Assembly (NCBI RefSeq): GCF_012427705.1
Contig: NZ_CP048602.1
Span: 248,001 to 312,000, forward strand
Reading direction: 5' to 3'
Length of the DNA stretch: 64,000 nt
From: Vreelandella piezotolerans
GTDB lineage: Bacteria > Pseudomonadota > Gammaproteobacteria > Pseudomonadales > Halomonadaceae
Part shown: positions 9,158 to 17,838 of the stretch, in pieces
Layout of the letters: each line of letters starts with the position of its first letter
Position numbering within the stretch: the first letter of the stretch is position 1
Notes under the pieces: generated by a model
Databases searched by the model: none
What the model saw: the letters and a program-made list of their open reading frames with translations, nothing else
Told to the model about the DNA's origin: nothing
Program-made: the position numbers and the translations under genes

Positions 9158-9201
9158 AGGCGGTGTATCCTGCGATCAACAAAGGGCACGCGTAATGACG
9201 T

Positions 9202-9227
9202 CGCCGCCTGTCCGGGGACAGGCGGCG
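9202..9227 (-). promoter_or_regulatory. Intercistronic hairpin between ugpB and ugpA
   Basis: A perfect inverted repeat CGCCGCCTGTCC / GGACAGGCGGCG sits between the two genes with no following T-run on the minus strand. Such hairpins after binding-protein genes commonly stabilise the upstream message, or attenuate the permease genes, so that the binding protein is made in excess. This role is inferred. Confidence 0.6.
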
Positions 9228-9241
9228 AAGCGGGCACTTAC

Positions 9242-10567
9242 TTACTGATTCGCAGATTCGAAGTCGCGCAGTAGCTGGTTTCCGCGCTCTACGGCGGCAT
9301 CGGCTGCTTCCTGGCCCGATTTGTTACCGGTCATCACCGCTTCCATCTCTTCGGAGATGATGTCGCGGATCTGGACGAAGTTGCCAAAGCGCAGGCCTTT
9401 GGAGTTCTCGGTGGGCTCGTTCAGCGTCATCTGCTTGAGCGAAATATCCGCACCGGGGTTCTCATCGTAGTAACCCTGCTCTTGGCTCAGATCCCAAGCG
9501 GCTTGCGTGATCGGCAGATAGCCGGTCTGCTGGTGCCACTCGGCCTGAACTTCCGGCTGGGAGAGATACTCGAAAAACGCTGCTACGGCGGCGTACTCCT
9601 CATCGGTGTGGCCTTGCAACGCCCACAAGGTAGCCCCGCCAATGATGGAGTTTTGCGGCGCACCTTCTACGTCGTCGTAGTAGGGCTGCATGCCAAAGCC
9701 CACTTCGAAGTCGGCATTGGCGGCGACGTCGGCACGGGAAGCAGAGGAGCCAAAGAAGATCGCGCACTCCTGGGAGTAGAACAGCGGTTCGGCATCCGGG
9801 CCAGAACCCGGGCCGCCCCATTTGAACGCCCCTGCGTCTTGCCAGGTTTTCAGGTTATCCCAGTGACGGGCGACCAGCTCGTTGTTGAAGTTCAGCTCGG
9901 TGTCCAGGCCGCCAAAGCCGTTTTCCAGCGTGCCCAGCGGGGAGTTGTGCATGGCGGAGAAGTTCTCCAGCATCACCCAGCTTGGCCACGAGGTGGTAAA
10001 GCCACAGTTGGCCGCACCCGATTCGGTAATTTGAGTGGCGTATTCTGCGACTTCTTCCCAGGTTTGCGGTGGCTGCTCCGGGTCTAACCCCGCTTCCTCG
10101 AACACATCACGGTTGTAGTACATGATGGGCGTGGAAGAGTTGAACGGAAACGACAGCATGTTGCCGTTGGTGTCGGTGTAGTAGCCCACCACGGCGGGCA
10201 GGAAGGCCTCGCGGTCGAACGCGCGGCCGTGGTCTTCCATCAGTTCGAACACCGGATAGATCGCCCCATCGGCGTTCATCATGGTGCCAGTGCCGACCTC
10301 GAACACCTGCAGAATGTGCGGCTGCTCGCCTGCGCGGAACGCTGCAATGGCGCCGGTCATGGTTTCGGTGTAGTTGCCGCGGTAGCTGGGCGTCACGCGG
10401 TACTCGTCTTGAGAGGCGTTGAACTCCTCGGTCATGCCTTCCAGAATTTCACCGAGTTGACCGCCCATGGCGTGCCACCAGGTCACTTCGGTAGCGGCAT
10501 TGGCGGAAACACTGAACGTGGCGGTCGCCACACCGAGGGCAAGCGCGTGCAACGTGAAACGAGACAT
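9242..10567 (-). CDS. ugpB: sn-Glycerol-3-phosphate periplasmic binding protein
   Basis: The 441-aa type I extracellular solute-binding protein has the signal peptide MSRFTLHALALGVATATFSV cleaved after ANA. The mature N-terminus TEVTWWHAMGGQLGEILEGM and the stretch SYRGNYTETMTGAIAAFRAG are characteristic of UgpB. It captures glycerol-3-phosphate and glycerophosphocholine-type substrates and delivers them to UgpAE. First gene of ugpBAEC, behind a Pho box array, so it should be induced by phosphate starvation. Confidence 0.93.
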   Translation of the reverse strand: MSRFTLHALALGVATATFSVSANAATEVTWWHAMGGQLGEILEGMTEEFNASQDEYRVTPSYRGNYTETMTGAIAAFRAGEQPHILQVFEVGTGTMMNADGAIYPVFELMEDHGRAFDREAFLPAVVGYYTDTNGNMLSFPFNSSTPIMYYNRDVFEEAGLDPEQPPQTWEEVAEYATQITESGAANCGFTTSWPSWVMLENFSAMHNSPLGTLENGFGGLDTELNFNNELVARHWDNLKTWQDAGAFKWGGPGSGPDAEPLFYSQECAIFFGSSASRADVAANADFEVGFGMQPYYDDVEGAPQNSIIGGATLWALQGHTDEEYAAVAAFFEYLSQPEVQAEWHQQTGYLPITQAAWDLSQEQGYYDENPGADISLKQMTLNEPTENSKGLRFGNFVQIRDIISEEMEAVMTGNKSGQEAADAAVERGNQLLRDFESANQ

Positions 10568-10623
10568 AACGGCTCCTTGTAGGTCGTGCGCAGTACGTTT
10601 ATTAAGGTTTTTGGGTGCACTGA

Positions 10624-10679
10624 ACAGTAGAAAGTGTAGATGACGCTTTCATGAATGCACGGTGAACTTGTCGTGACGG
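10624..10679 (-). promoter_or_regulatory. PhoB-dependent ugp promoter with four Pho half-sites
   Basis: On the minus strand four 7-bp half-sites occur at exact 11-bp spacing: CCGTCAC, AGTTCAC, CATTCAT and GCGTCAT (10679 down to 10640). All are variants of the CTGTCAT Pho half-site. Ten base pairs after the last unit lies TACTGT (10629-10624), the expected distance of a -10 element in a PhoB-activated promoter that lacks a normal -35. Confidence 0.8.
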
Positions 10680-10768
10680 ACAACATTCGGCGAGACGCTG
10701 GTAGCGCTCAGTAGGCAAAGCGCAAACGGGGTGCTAGGGTGGCAAAAAGCTTAATCAATGAGACTCAC

Positions 10769-11938
10769 ATGACCAACGCAACTGCGCTGCTGGGCCAACT
10801 GGTGGCGTTCGATACCACCTCCAGCGAGTCGAACCTGGCGCTCATCGAATTCGTCGAGGGCTACTTGGCCGACTACGGTATCAGCGCCGAACGGGTGATG
10901 AGCCCCTGCGGCACCAAAGCCAACCTGATTGCGCGCATTGGGCCTGATGCCCCTGGCGGCGTGTTGCTGTCAGGCCATACCGATGTGGTACCCGTGGACG
11001 GCCAGCCCTGGAGCAGCGACCCGTTCACTCTGCGCGATGGTGGCGACGGGCGTTTGTATGGGCGTGGCACCTGCGATATGAAAGGTTTCATTGCCTGCGC
11101 GCTCGCCAGGGTGCCCGCCTGGGCGAAGGCACCGCTGAAGCAGCCGATCTACTTCGGTTTCTCTTATGACGAAGAGATCGGCTGCGTGGGCGCCCCCAGC
11201 TTGATCAAGCGCTTTTATGAGCACTACTCCACCACGGCGCATGTGATCGTCGGCGAGCCCACCAGCATGCAGCCGGTGGTAGCGCAAAAGGGCGCGACCA
11301 ACCTGCGTACTACCGTGATTGGCCGTGAAGCGCACAGCAGCCAGGTGAACCAAGGCACCTCCGCGATTCACGTCGCCGCCAGGTTGGTGACCTTCATCGA
11401 GGACACCATGGCCGCGCTGGTGGACGAGGGACGCGTGGATGAGGCGTTCAACGTGCCGCATACCAGCTTGCACGTCGGCAAGATCAAAGGCGGCACGGCG
11501 ATCAACATCATGGCGCGGGAGTGCCAGTTCGAGTGGGAGGTTCGCCACCTTCCCACGGAGACCTTTGACGAGATTTACGCAAGGTTCAGCGACTATTGCG
11601 CCACGCTCAGTGAATCGCTCGGCGCTCAAGGCAAAACCGTCGAGATCACCACCGAGCCGCTGAACGTGACGGTACCGGGGCTGGCCGACCGAGACAATCA
11701 GCAGGTGCTGCGGTTAGCGCAGGACCATTTGCCGGACGGCTGCTGCCAGCACGCGGTGGCCTATGCCACGGAAGCCGGTCAGTTCCAGGGGCAGGGGCTG
11801 CAAACCATCATTTTAGGGCCGGGCAGTATTGCCCAGGCCCACCAGCCGGATGAGTACATCGACGCGGCGCAGCTAGATGCGTGCAGTCGCTTCATGCAGC
11901 GCTTGGGCCGCGCCATGGAAGCGCCTTTCACGGGCTAG
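10769..11938 (+). CDS. argE: Acetylornithine deacetylase (M20 peptidase family)
   Basis: The 389-aa protein has the M20 di-zinc signatures in order: SGHTDVVPVDGQPW, GRGTCDMKG (bridging Asp), YDEEIGCVGA (catalytic Glu) and VGEPTSM, and closes with GPGSIAQAHQPDEY (metal-binding His). These match ArgE, which removes the acetyl group from N-acetylornithine in arginine synthesis. I start at ATG 10769 because the sequence homologous to other ArgE proteins begins there; a GTG 30 bases upstream is also in frame. It is divergent from ugpB. Confidence 0.9.
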   Translation: MTNATALLGQLVAFDTTSSESNLALIEFVEGYLADYGISAERVMSPCGTKANLIARIGPDAPGGVLLSGHTDVVPVDGQPWSSDPFTLRDGGDGRLYGRGTCDMKGFIACALARVPAWAKAPLKQPIYFGFSYDEEIGCVGAPSLIKRFYEHYSTTAHVIVGEPTSMQPVVAQKGATNLRTTVIGREAHSSQVNQGTSAIHVAARLVTFIEDTMAALVDEGRVDEAFNVPHTSLHVGKIKGGTAINIMARECQFEWEVRHLPTETFDEIYARFSDYCATLSESLGAQGKTVEITTEPLNVTVPGLADRDNQQVLRLAQDHLPDGCCQHAVAYATEAGQFQGQGLQTIILGPGSIAQAHQPDEYIDAAQLDACSRFMQRLGRAMEAPFTG

Positions 11939-11960
11939 CGATGGGTGATCTACGCCCCAT

Positions 11961-11999
11961 AAAAAACACCCGCCGGTGTCATCGAGCGGGTGTTTTTTT
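11961..11999. terminator. Bidirectional terminator between argE and the 103-aa gene
   Basis: A6-CACCCGC pairs with GCGGGTG-T7 around a 12-base loop, so it works for the plus-strand argE and the convergent minus-strand gene. Confidence 0.9.
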
Positions 12000-12020
12000 G
12001 AGACGCTTACGGTCTGGCTG

Positions 12021-12332
12021 TCAGTGCTGATGCTGCTCTTCGTAAAGCTCGGCTTTCGCATGGCGCATCACATCTTCGCACGCCTGCTGCTGGGCAAGCT
12101 GGGTTAGCAGTCGTTGGGTAACTTCGAACCCTTTGCCCAAGCAGGTATCTACCTCGTCACGGCTCACCTTTGGCGAGACGCTGCAGTCGATTTTTAACGT
12201 ACGGCCGCCGCCTTCGAGCCGGTCGGCAAGTTCTCTAAGCCGCCACGCGATTCGCTCTTTCCAGTTTGCTGATTCTTCCGCGCCTTCGTTTACGCTAAAC
12301 GTGCACTGCCATTCCGGTTTGTAAACCTTCAT
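12021..12332 (-). CDS. Hypothetical protein (103 aa)
   Basis: From ATG 12332 the product begins MKVYKPEWQCTFSVNEGAEE, with an amphipathic central helix (ERIAWRLRELADRLEGG), then SPKVSRDEVDTCLGKGFEV and a His-rich tail (EEQHQH). There is no signal peptide. A longer in-frame start at 12497 is unlikely because that stretch is low-quality coding sequence and reaches the neighbouring gene. I do not recognise the family; it looks like a small cytoplasmic protein. Confidence 0.6.
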   Translation of the reverse strand: MKVYKPEWQCTFSVNEGAEESANWKERIAWRLRELADRLEGGGRTLKIDCSVSPKVSRDEVDTCLGKGFEVTQRLLTQLAQQQACEDVMRHAKAELYEEQHQH

Positions 12333-12488
12333 AGGAGAACCTCCACTGCGTTTGGAAAGAATGATCGATCGTGTTGTCGTACTCCGTCTGTCTAGGGATC
12401 TTGCTCTGCTACTATACCCAACTCGGATGGATACCGAAACAAACCATCTACAGCGCCCGCGACATGCATAATCCAGAGCGACCCTTCT

Positions 12489-12950
12489 ATGACGCACCTA
12501 GTACCTAAACGTTGCCCATGCGGCAGTGGGTTGTCGTTCGACGCCTGCTGCCGGCCCTACCATCAAGGGGAACGCCCACCCTCGCCCGAAGCGCTAATGC
12601 GCTCACGCTACTCGGCATTCGCGTTGAGTCAGCGTGATTACCTGCTGGCGACATGGCACGCGACGACCCGGCCGCCACAGCTACCGCTCGACCCAGAGAC
12701 GCAGTGGATGTCCCTGGACATTGTCGACGCGCCCGTCGCGCAAAACGAGCAGGGAACGGTGCACTTTCGTGCCACGTTTCGCGAGCCGGGCGGTTGGCAT
12801 GTGTTAGAGGAAGTCTCGCGCTTTGTTTGGGAAGAGGGCCGCTGGTGGTACGTCGATGGCACGCCTAGCGTGAAGCGTTTAAAACCGAGGCGTAATGAGC
12901 TTTGCCCTTGTGGTAGCAAACGTAAATTAAAGGTATGTTGCAAAGCGTAA
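12489..12950 (+). CDS. YchJ-family protein with two SEC-C motifs (UPF0225)
   Basis: The 153-aa protein has an N-terminal SEC-C zinc motif (CPCGSGLSFDACC), the YchJ core PPSPEALMRSRYSAFAL, and a second C-terminal SEC-C motif (LCPCGSKRKLKVCC). The two motifs flank an NTF2-like domain. Molecular role is unknown; SEC-C motifs bind zinc and, in SecA, SecB and ribosomes. Confidence 0.9.
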   Translation: MTHLVPKRCPCGSGLSFDACCRPYHQGERPPSPEALMRSRYSAFALSQRDYLLATWHATTRPPQLPLDPETQWMSLDIVDAPVAQNEQGTVHFRATFREPGGWHVLEEVSRFVWEEGRWWYVDGTPSVKRLKPRRNELCPCGSKRKLKVCCKA

Positions 12951-13035
12951 GCACATCATTGCTAAGTCGCGTGAGGCATGAAGCGCCATGATCGTTTGGG
13001 TGAACAACGCTTTGAGAAGCGAGCAGTGGCAGACG

Positions 13036-14019
13036 ATGAGGTCGTTAGCCATCTTGAGTGCGTTCTTGTTGGCTGCCATTGGTGCGTCCACCCAGGCCAG
13101 TGCCGAGGATGCGCCACACGCCCATGCCTTTCCGTCATCGGACATCGCTTTGGTGGTGCCTTTTGGGCGGGGCGGCGCCACCGATACGCTATTTCGTGTG
13201 ATTGCCGAGCAAGCGCAACGCCATTTGAACACGTCCATCATAACGATGAATATGGCAGGTAACGGTGCCACCCTAGGTTCGCAGTTCGTGAAGCAGGCCG
13301 ACCCCGATGGCTATACGCTGCTGGGCAGTCATCAAACCATTGATCTTGCCTATATCGCCGGGCTGTCCGATTACTCACACGATGCATTCGCGCCCATCGC
13401 TCTGTTGACCCGTACCGTCAACATTCCGGCCACCACGCCTGGCCATACGCTGACCCAGGCCAGTGACATCGCGGCGTACGTCGAGCAGCATCCCGGTGAA
13501 TTGCTGGTGGGCATTATCCCCAGCTCGACGGATCACTTTTTCTGGCTGCACTTTTTTGAACAGGCGGGTATTGCGCCTGCCAACATACAGTTCGTGCGCT
13601 ACCCCGATACCGGCGCCCAAGTCGTTGCACTCCTGGGCGGCGAATTGGATCTTGCGATGCTGAATTTACCCTCTGCTGGGGCGCTGTTCGAGCGTGGAGC
13701 ACTGGTGCCCCTTGGCGTCGCCAACGATACGCGGCTATCGGCGTTGCCGGAAGTGCCGACACTAACCGAGCAGGGTATCGCGCTCATCAATACGACGGAT
13801 CGAGGCCTCTTTGCGCCGCGAGATACACCTCCCGAGCGGCTGGAGCGATTGGCCCAGGCATTCGAGCAGGCGCTCCAGCAGCCTGCGCTGGTGGAGACGC
13901 TGCAGCATGCCCATGGTTCCTACGTCGATTTCATGCCCCGCGAAGCGTATGGCCGCTATCTCGATGATCGGTACGACCAGCTACAGCGGCTGGCTGACAC
14001 CATGGGGTTTGAGCGGTAG
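13036..14019 (+). CDS. TctC/Bug-family periplasmic tricarboxylate-type binding protein (orphan)
   Basis: From ATG 13036 the protein is 327 aa with signal MRSLAILSAFLLAAIGASTQ cleaved near ASA. It then shows the Bug receptor hallmarks: VVPFGRGGATDTLFRVIAEQ, the NMAGNGATLGSQFVKQADPDGYTLL block, a central GGELDLAML, and FAPRDTPPERLERL. Known members deliver carboxylates to TctAB permeases, but no permease genes lie nearby. It ends 33 bp before the LOV-GGDEF-EAL gene, in the same direction, so it may instead act as a ligand sensor for that membrane protein. An ATG at 12988 is an alternative start but would bury the signal peptide. Confidence 0.82.
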   Translation: MRSLAILSAFLLAAIGASTQASAEDAPHAHAFPSSDIALVVPFGRGGATDTLFRVIAEQAQRHLNTSIITMNMAGNGATLGSQFVKQADPDGYTLLGSHQTIDLAYIAGLSDYSHDAFAPIALLTRTVNIPATTPGHTLTQASDIAAYVEQHPGELLVGIIPSSTDHFFWLHFFEQAGIAPANIQFVRYPDTGAQVVALLGGELDLAMLNLPSAGALFERGALVPLGVANDTRLSALPEVPTLTEQGIALINTTDRGLFAPRDTPPERLERLAQAFEQALQQPALVETLQHAHGSYVDFMPREAYGRYLDDRYDQLQRLADTMGFER

Positions 14020-14052
14020 GCCAGGGGGCATAGGACGCAAAGGAGAGAGCGT

Positions 14053-17000
14053 GTGCCGTTAAATACTCGTGATCTTGCAGCCGAAACGCTGCTATTAATT
14101 GCCTCGGCCACGCTGCTGCTGATGGGAGGCGCTGGCCTGCTGGTAGGTCTTTGGCTGCCCGAAACACTGTTTGGTCCCATGCTGGTGCCTGATGCATCGC
14201 TAGCGACACTGTTGATTGGCATCAGCTTGCTGGCCACGCTCTGCCAGGTGCACTGGCTGCGGCGGCTGAGTGCCGCCGGGCTGGGTGCGCTGCTGCTCTA
14301 CACGCTGGTGCATAACGCAGTGGATGGCGGCGTGGCGCCATCTTGGGTAACACACGAAGAGCGCATGACGAGTGTGGCGTCGTGGATGCTCGTCTGGATG
14401 ACTCTCTGCCTGTGGATGGGCGTCGGTAGCAGGTGGCGCCGCTTGTTCTGGCGCGTCGCTGGCGTTGGCCTGCTACTGTTTGGTGGATTGGTGGTGGCCC
14501 GTTTATGGTCGAGCGATGTCGGTGGTCGAGCGCTCTTCAGCTCGTCGCCCATTGCCGTGCTGGCTTTTATCGTGCTACTTGGGATCGCGCTGCTGGTTGC
14601 GGGCTGGCGGCATCGTGCCGAGCGCTTGAGCCCGGGTAAGCTGACGGTCGCAGTAGGGCTGGCAGGGGTGCTGGTGAGCAGTCTCGCTTGGTTGTTACTA
14701 AGCATGAATCAGCGCGCCACCATCGAGCAGCAGGCCAGTTATCTGTTGGATAACGTGCAACTCAACGCAGAGCAGGCCATGGCGGCACGCCTGCAGCTCA
14801 TGCAACGCATGGCAGAGCGCCTCGGTACCTTGCCCGACGACCAGCGCCCGGCGCTACTGCAACAAGATACGCTGAGCTATTTCCGCGATACCTTGAGCTT
14901 GAATGCCATCGCCCTCGTCGATGCTCAAGAGGGCGTGGTATGGAGCCAGGGGCGTCAGTTGGGGCGGGATAGCTGGCTAGAAGAGCAGTTGGATAAACCC
15001 AGTGTTCGGGCATGGCTAGCGGTGCCCTTTGGTCGCCCGCGGCTGCTGCTGCCCGACAGCGATCAGCGCAGCATGATGGTGATGGCGCTGCCCGTTCCCA
15101 ATCGTACTCAGCAGCTCTTGGCAGCCGTCGATTTGGGGACGCTGCTCAATCATGAACTAAGCTTGGCGCTGGGGCCTTTTCAGGTAGGGGTGAGCCGGGG
15201 TGAGCAACGGCTGATGATGCTGCACCCCTCAGGGTTCGCTGCGGAGAACGTAGAGTCACTCAGCAACGCCCTGGCAGCACGGCTTACCGGGCTACCGGGT
15301 GGTGTGAATTTAATGCTGCGTGCTTACCCAGGGCAGCACTACAACTGGTATCTGCTAGGGCTCATGCCTATCAGTGTCGCGATGGGCGGGTTGGTCATGA
15401 GTTGGCTGCTGGCCTTTAGTGTGGGTGTCGTAGGCGCCACCATTGCGCGCACGCGAGAACTGGCGGCGGCCCGCCATTCGCTGGAAGAGAACGAGCAGCG
15501 CTACCGCTCGCTATTCGTGCATCACCCAGACGCCGTTTTTTCTCTGGACCAACACGGCTATTTTCAAACGGCCAATACGACCTGTGCCGATGTCACTGGC
15601 TATCCGCTAGACGAGGTCGTGGGGCGACACTTCAGCGATTTTATTGCGCCGCCTGAGCGAGAGCGTATCAAAGCGCACTTCAAGCATGTGCTGCAGGGGG
15701 GCATCAGTCGTTACGAAGTGACCATGACCGACCGAGAGGCACAATACCGTATTCTCGACTTGATTAGCCTGCCCGTCTCGGTTAACGATAGTATCGAAGG
15801 GGTCTACTGCATTGCGCAAGACGTCACCGACAAGCGGCGTCAGCAGACGCGGCTGCGCACTCTAGAGCGCAGCGTAGAGGCGAGCGTCAACGGCGTGCTA
15901 ATTGCAGACGCGCGCCAGCCTGACCTACCCATCATCTATGCCAACCAGGCGTTCAGCACGATGACGGGCTATACGCAGAGCGACGTGATTGGGCAGAACT
16001 GCCGTTTCCTACAAGGGCCCGAGAGCGATCCTGCCATGATTGCCAAACTACGGCGCGGTATTCAGGCGCAGCGCGAAACCCACGTTACGCTGTGCAATTA
16101 CCGTAAAGATGGTACGCCGTTCTGGAACGATCTCCATATCGCCCCCGTGCGCGATAGCGAAGGACTCGTGACGCATTTCGTGGGGGTTCAGCACGATATC
16201 TCGCAACATAAAGCCTATGAAGCGCGGCTCGCCTATCACGCGACCCACGACGACCTCACCCGCCTGCCCAATCGCATGATGTTCGAAGAGACGCTGCACA
16301 AGCAGTTTGCAGCGGCCCAGGGCAGCGGTGAACGAATCAGTGTACTGTTCGTCGACTTGGACGACTTCAAGCCCATCAATGATACGTTAGGGCACGCCAT
16401 AGGCGATCAGGTACTGATCGAAGTGGCGTCGCGGCTGCGCGCCGGGCTGCGCCAGGAAGATACGGTCGCCCGTCTAGGGGGCGATGAGTTCGTGCTGTTG
16501 ATTACCGATATCGAGCAGGGCCAACAGGTCATCGACGTGGTCGAGCGGCTGCTCCCTGCGCTGGCAAAGCCGTACTGTCTAGAAGGGCACGAGCTGTACT
16601 TGACCGCCAGTGTGGGCATTGCCATGAGCCAACCCGATACGCTGCTGCCACAAACGCTGATTCAGCAGGCCGATATGGCCATGTACAAGGCCAAGCAGCA
16701 GGGGCGCAATGCCTACGCTTGGTTCAGTAGCGACATCAATGACCTAGCCAGCGAAAGGGTAAGCCTGCGTAACGATCTGCAAGAAGCGATTGACCACCAA
16801 GGCTTCGAGCTTCACTACCAGCCGCTGATGGACCGGCATGGCAAGATTGCCAGTGTGGAGGCGCTGCTACGCTGGCCGCACCCCAGCAAAGGTTATATTT
16901 CGCCAGCACGTTTCATTCCCCTGGCGGAAGCCACTGGGCAAATCATGCCGATCAGCGAATGGGTGCTGCAGCGTGCTTGCCAAGACATGCTGGCGCTACA

Positions 17001-17544
17001 GCGCGGCGGCCTTGGTACGCTGCGTGTGGCGGTCAACCTCTCGCCGTTACAGTTCCACCGAGACAACTTTTTGGCCACGCTTCGCCAAACACTCGCCGAG
17101 ACTGGTCTACCCGCCGAGCAGTTGTCACTGGAGCTGACCGAGGGCATTTTGATGGATAACACAGCGTCCGCCATCGAGATATTACATGCCCTGCGCAACA
17201 TGCGGGTCAGTGTCTCCATCGATGACTTTGGCACTGGCTACTCGAGCTTGAGTTACCTTAAACATCTACCTATCAGTACGGTAAAAATCGACCGCAGTTT
17301 CATTCACGAACTGACCAACAGCAGTGACGATGCCGCCATCGTGCAAGGGATCATCTCCATGGCCCACCACCTGGGGCTAAGCGTCGTGGCCGAGGGCGTC
17401 GAGACCCACGAGCAGCACCAGCGGCTGTTAAGCTATCACTGCGATGGTTTCCAAGGCTTTGGGTTGGCCAGGCCCATGCCACTTGCCGAGCTCGAACGCT
17501 TGCTGGCTGCCCAGGAAAGGGCCACCACGCCCGTCAACCAATGA
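14053..17544 (+). CDS. Membrane-anchored PAS-LOV-GGDEF-EAL c-di-GMP enzyme
   Basis: The 1,163-aa protein has about seven N-terminal membrane helices (residues ~8-230), an extracytoplasmic stretch to ~430, another helix, then PAS (~475-600), a second PAS that reads as a true LOV domain, GGDEF and EAL. The LOV flavin motif is GQNCRFLQ with the photoactive Cys at about residue 650, plus NYRKDGTPFWN and FVGVQHDIS, whose Asn and Gln contact flavin in known LOV domains. GGDEF (RLGGDEF, ~807-813) and EAL (EALLRW, ~936) motifs are intact, so both synthesis and hydrolysis of c-di-GMP are possible. Blue-light control is inferred from the LOV residues. The start is GTG with GGAGAG upstream. Confidence 0.9.
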   Translation: MPLNTRDLAAETLLLIASATLLLMGGAGLLVGLWLPETLFGPMLVPDASLATLLIGISLLATLCQVHWLRRLSAAGLGALLLYTLVHNAVDGGVAPSWVTHEERMTSVASWMLVWMTLCLWMGVGSRWRRLFWRVAGVGLLLFGGLVVARLWSSDVGGRALFSSSPIAVLAFIVLLGIALLVAGWRHRAERLSPGKLTVAVGLAGVLVSSLAWLLLSMNQRATIEQQASYLLDNVQLNAEQAMAARLQLMQRMAERLGTLPDDQRPALLQQDTLSYFRDTLSLNAIALVDAQEGVVWSQGRQLGRDSWLEEQLDKPSVRAWLAVPFGRPRLLLPDSDQRSMMVMALPVPNRTQQLLAAVDLGTLLNHELSLALGPFQVGVSRGEQRLMMLHPSGFAAENVESLSNALAARLTGLPGGVNLMLRAYPGQHYNWYLLGLMPISVAMGGLVMSWLLAFSVGVVGATIARTRELAAARHSLEENEQRYRSLFVHHPDAVFSLDQHGYFQTANTTCADVTGYPLDEVVGRHFSDFIAPPERERIKAHFKHVLQGGISRYEVTMTDREAQYRILDLISLPVSVNDSIEGVYCIAQDVTDKRRQQTRLRTLERSVEASVNGVLIADARQPDLPIIYANQAFSTMTGYTQSDVIGQNCRFLQGPESDPAMIAKLRRGIQAQRETHVTLCNYRKDGTPFWNDLHIAPVRDSEGLVTHFVGVQHDISQHKAYEARLAYHATHDDLTRLPNRMMFEETLHKQFAAAQGSGERISVLFVDLDDFKPINDTLGHAIGDQVLIEVASRLRAGLRQEDTVARLGGDEFVLLITDIEQGQQVIDVVERLLPALAKPYCLEGHELYLTASVGIAMSQPDTLLPQTLIQQADMAMYKAKQQGRNAYAWFSSDINDLASERVSLRNDLQEAIDHQGFELHYQPLMDRHGKIASVEALLRWPHPSKGYISPARFIPLAEATGQIMPISEWVLQRACQDMLALQRGGLGTLRVAVNLSPLQFHRDNFLATLRQTLAETGLPAEQLSLELTEGILMDNTASAIEILHALRNMRVSVSIDDFGTGYSSLSYLKHLPISTVKIDRSFIHELTNSSDDAAIVQGIISMAHHLGLSVVAEGVETHEQHQRLLSYHCDGFQGFGLARPMPLAELERLLAAQERATTPVNQ

Positions 17545-17550
17545 GTCGCC

Positions 17551-17829
17551 ATGGATAAGAGTTCATCGCCGCAGTGGTATCTCTACTTGCTAGAGTGTCA
17601 GCGTGGTACCTACGTAGGCATCACTAACGACCTCGCCAAGCGCTACCGCGCCCATGCCACGGGTAAGGGAGCGCGCTATACCCGAGCGAATCCGCCGCTG
17701 GCGCTGCTTGGCGCGCAGCCGTTTGCCGATCGGGCAGCGGCAAGCCAGGCAGAGTACCGGTTGAAGCAGCAGTCGCCGGACCAAAAACGCCGCTGGGCGG
17801 CGAAGTGGCCAGTGACGTATGAAGAGTAA
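17551..17829 (+). CDS. GIY-YIG nuclease-domain protein (YhbQ-like)
   Basis: The 92-aa single-domain protein has WYLYLLECQRGTYVGITNDL (the GIY-YIG pair), an arginine in KRYRAH, and the glutamate in AEYRLKQQ. These are the conserved UvrC-type nuclease positions. Small YhbQ/UPF0213 proteins have DNA-nicking activity in some cases. It starts 7 bp after the LOV gene and ends 10 bp before the deacetylase gene. Confidence 0.88.
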   Translation: MDKSSSPQWYLYLLECQRGTYVGITNDLAKRYRAHATGKGARYTRANPPLALLGAQPFADRAAASQAEYRLKQQSPDQKRRWAAKWPVTYEE

Positions 17830-17838
17830 GGAGCCCTG

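Noticed and set aside
10739..10768. Longer argE starting at GTG 10739
   Set aside because: The extra ten residues are not conserved in ArgE and the region is expected to hold the promoter.
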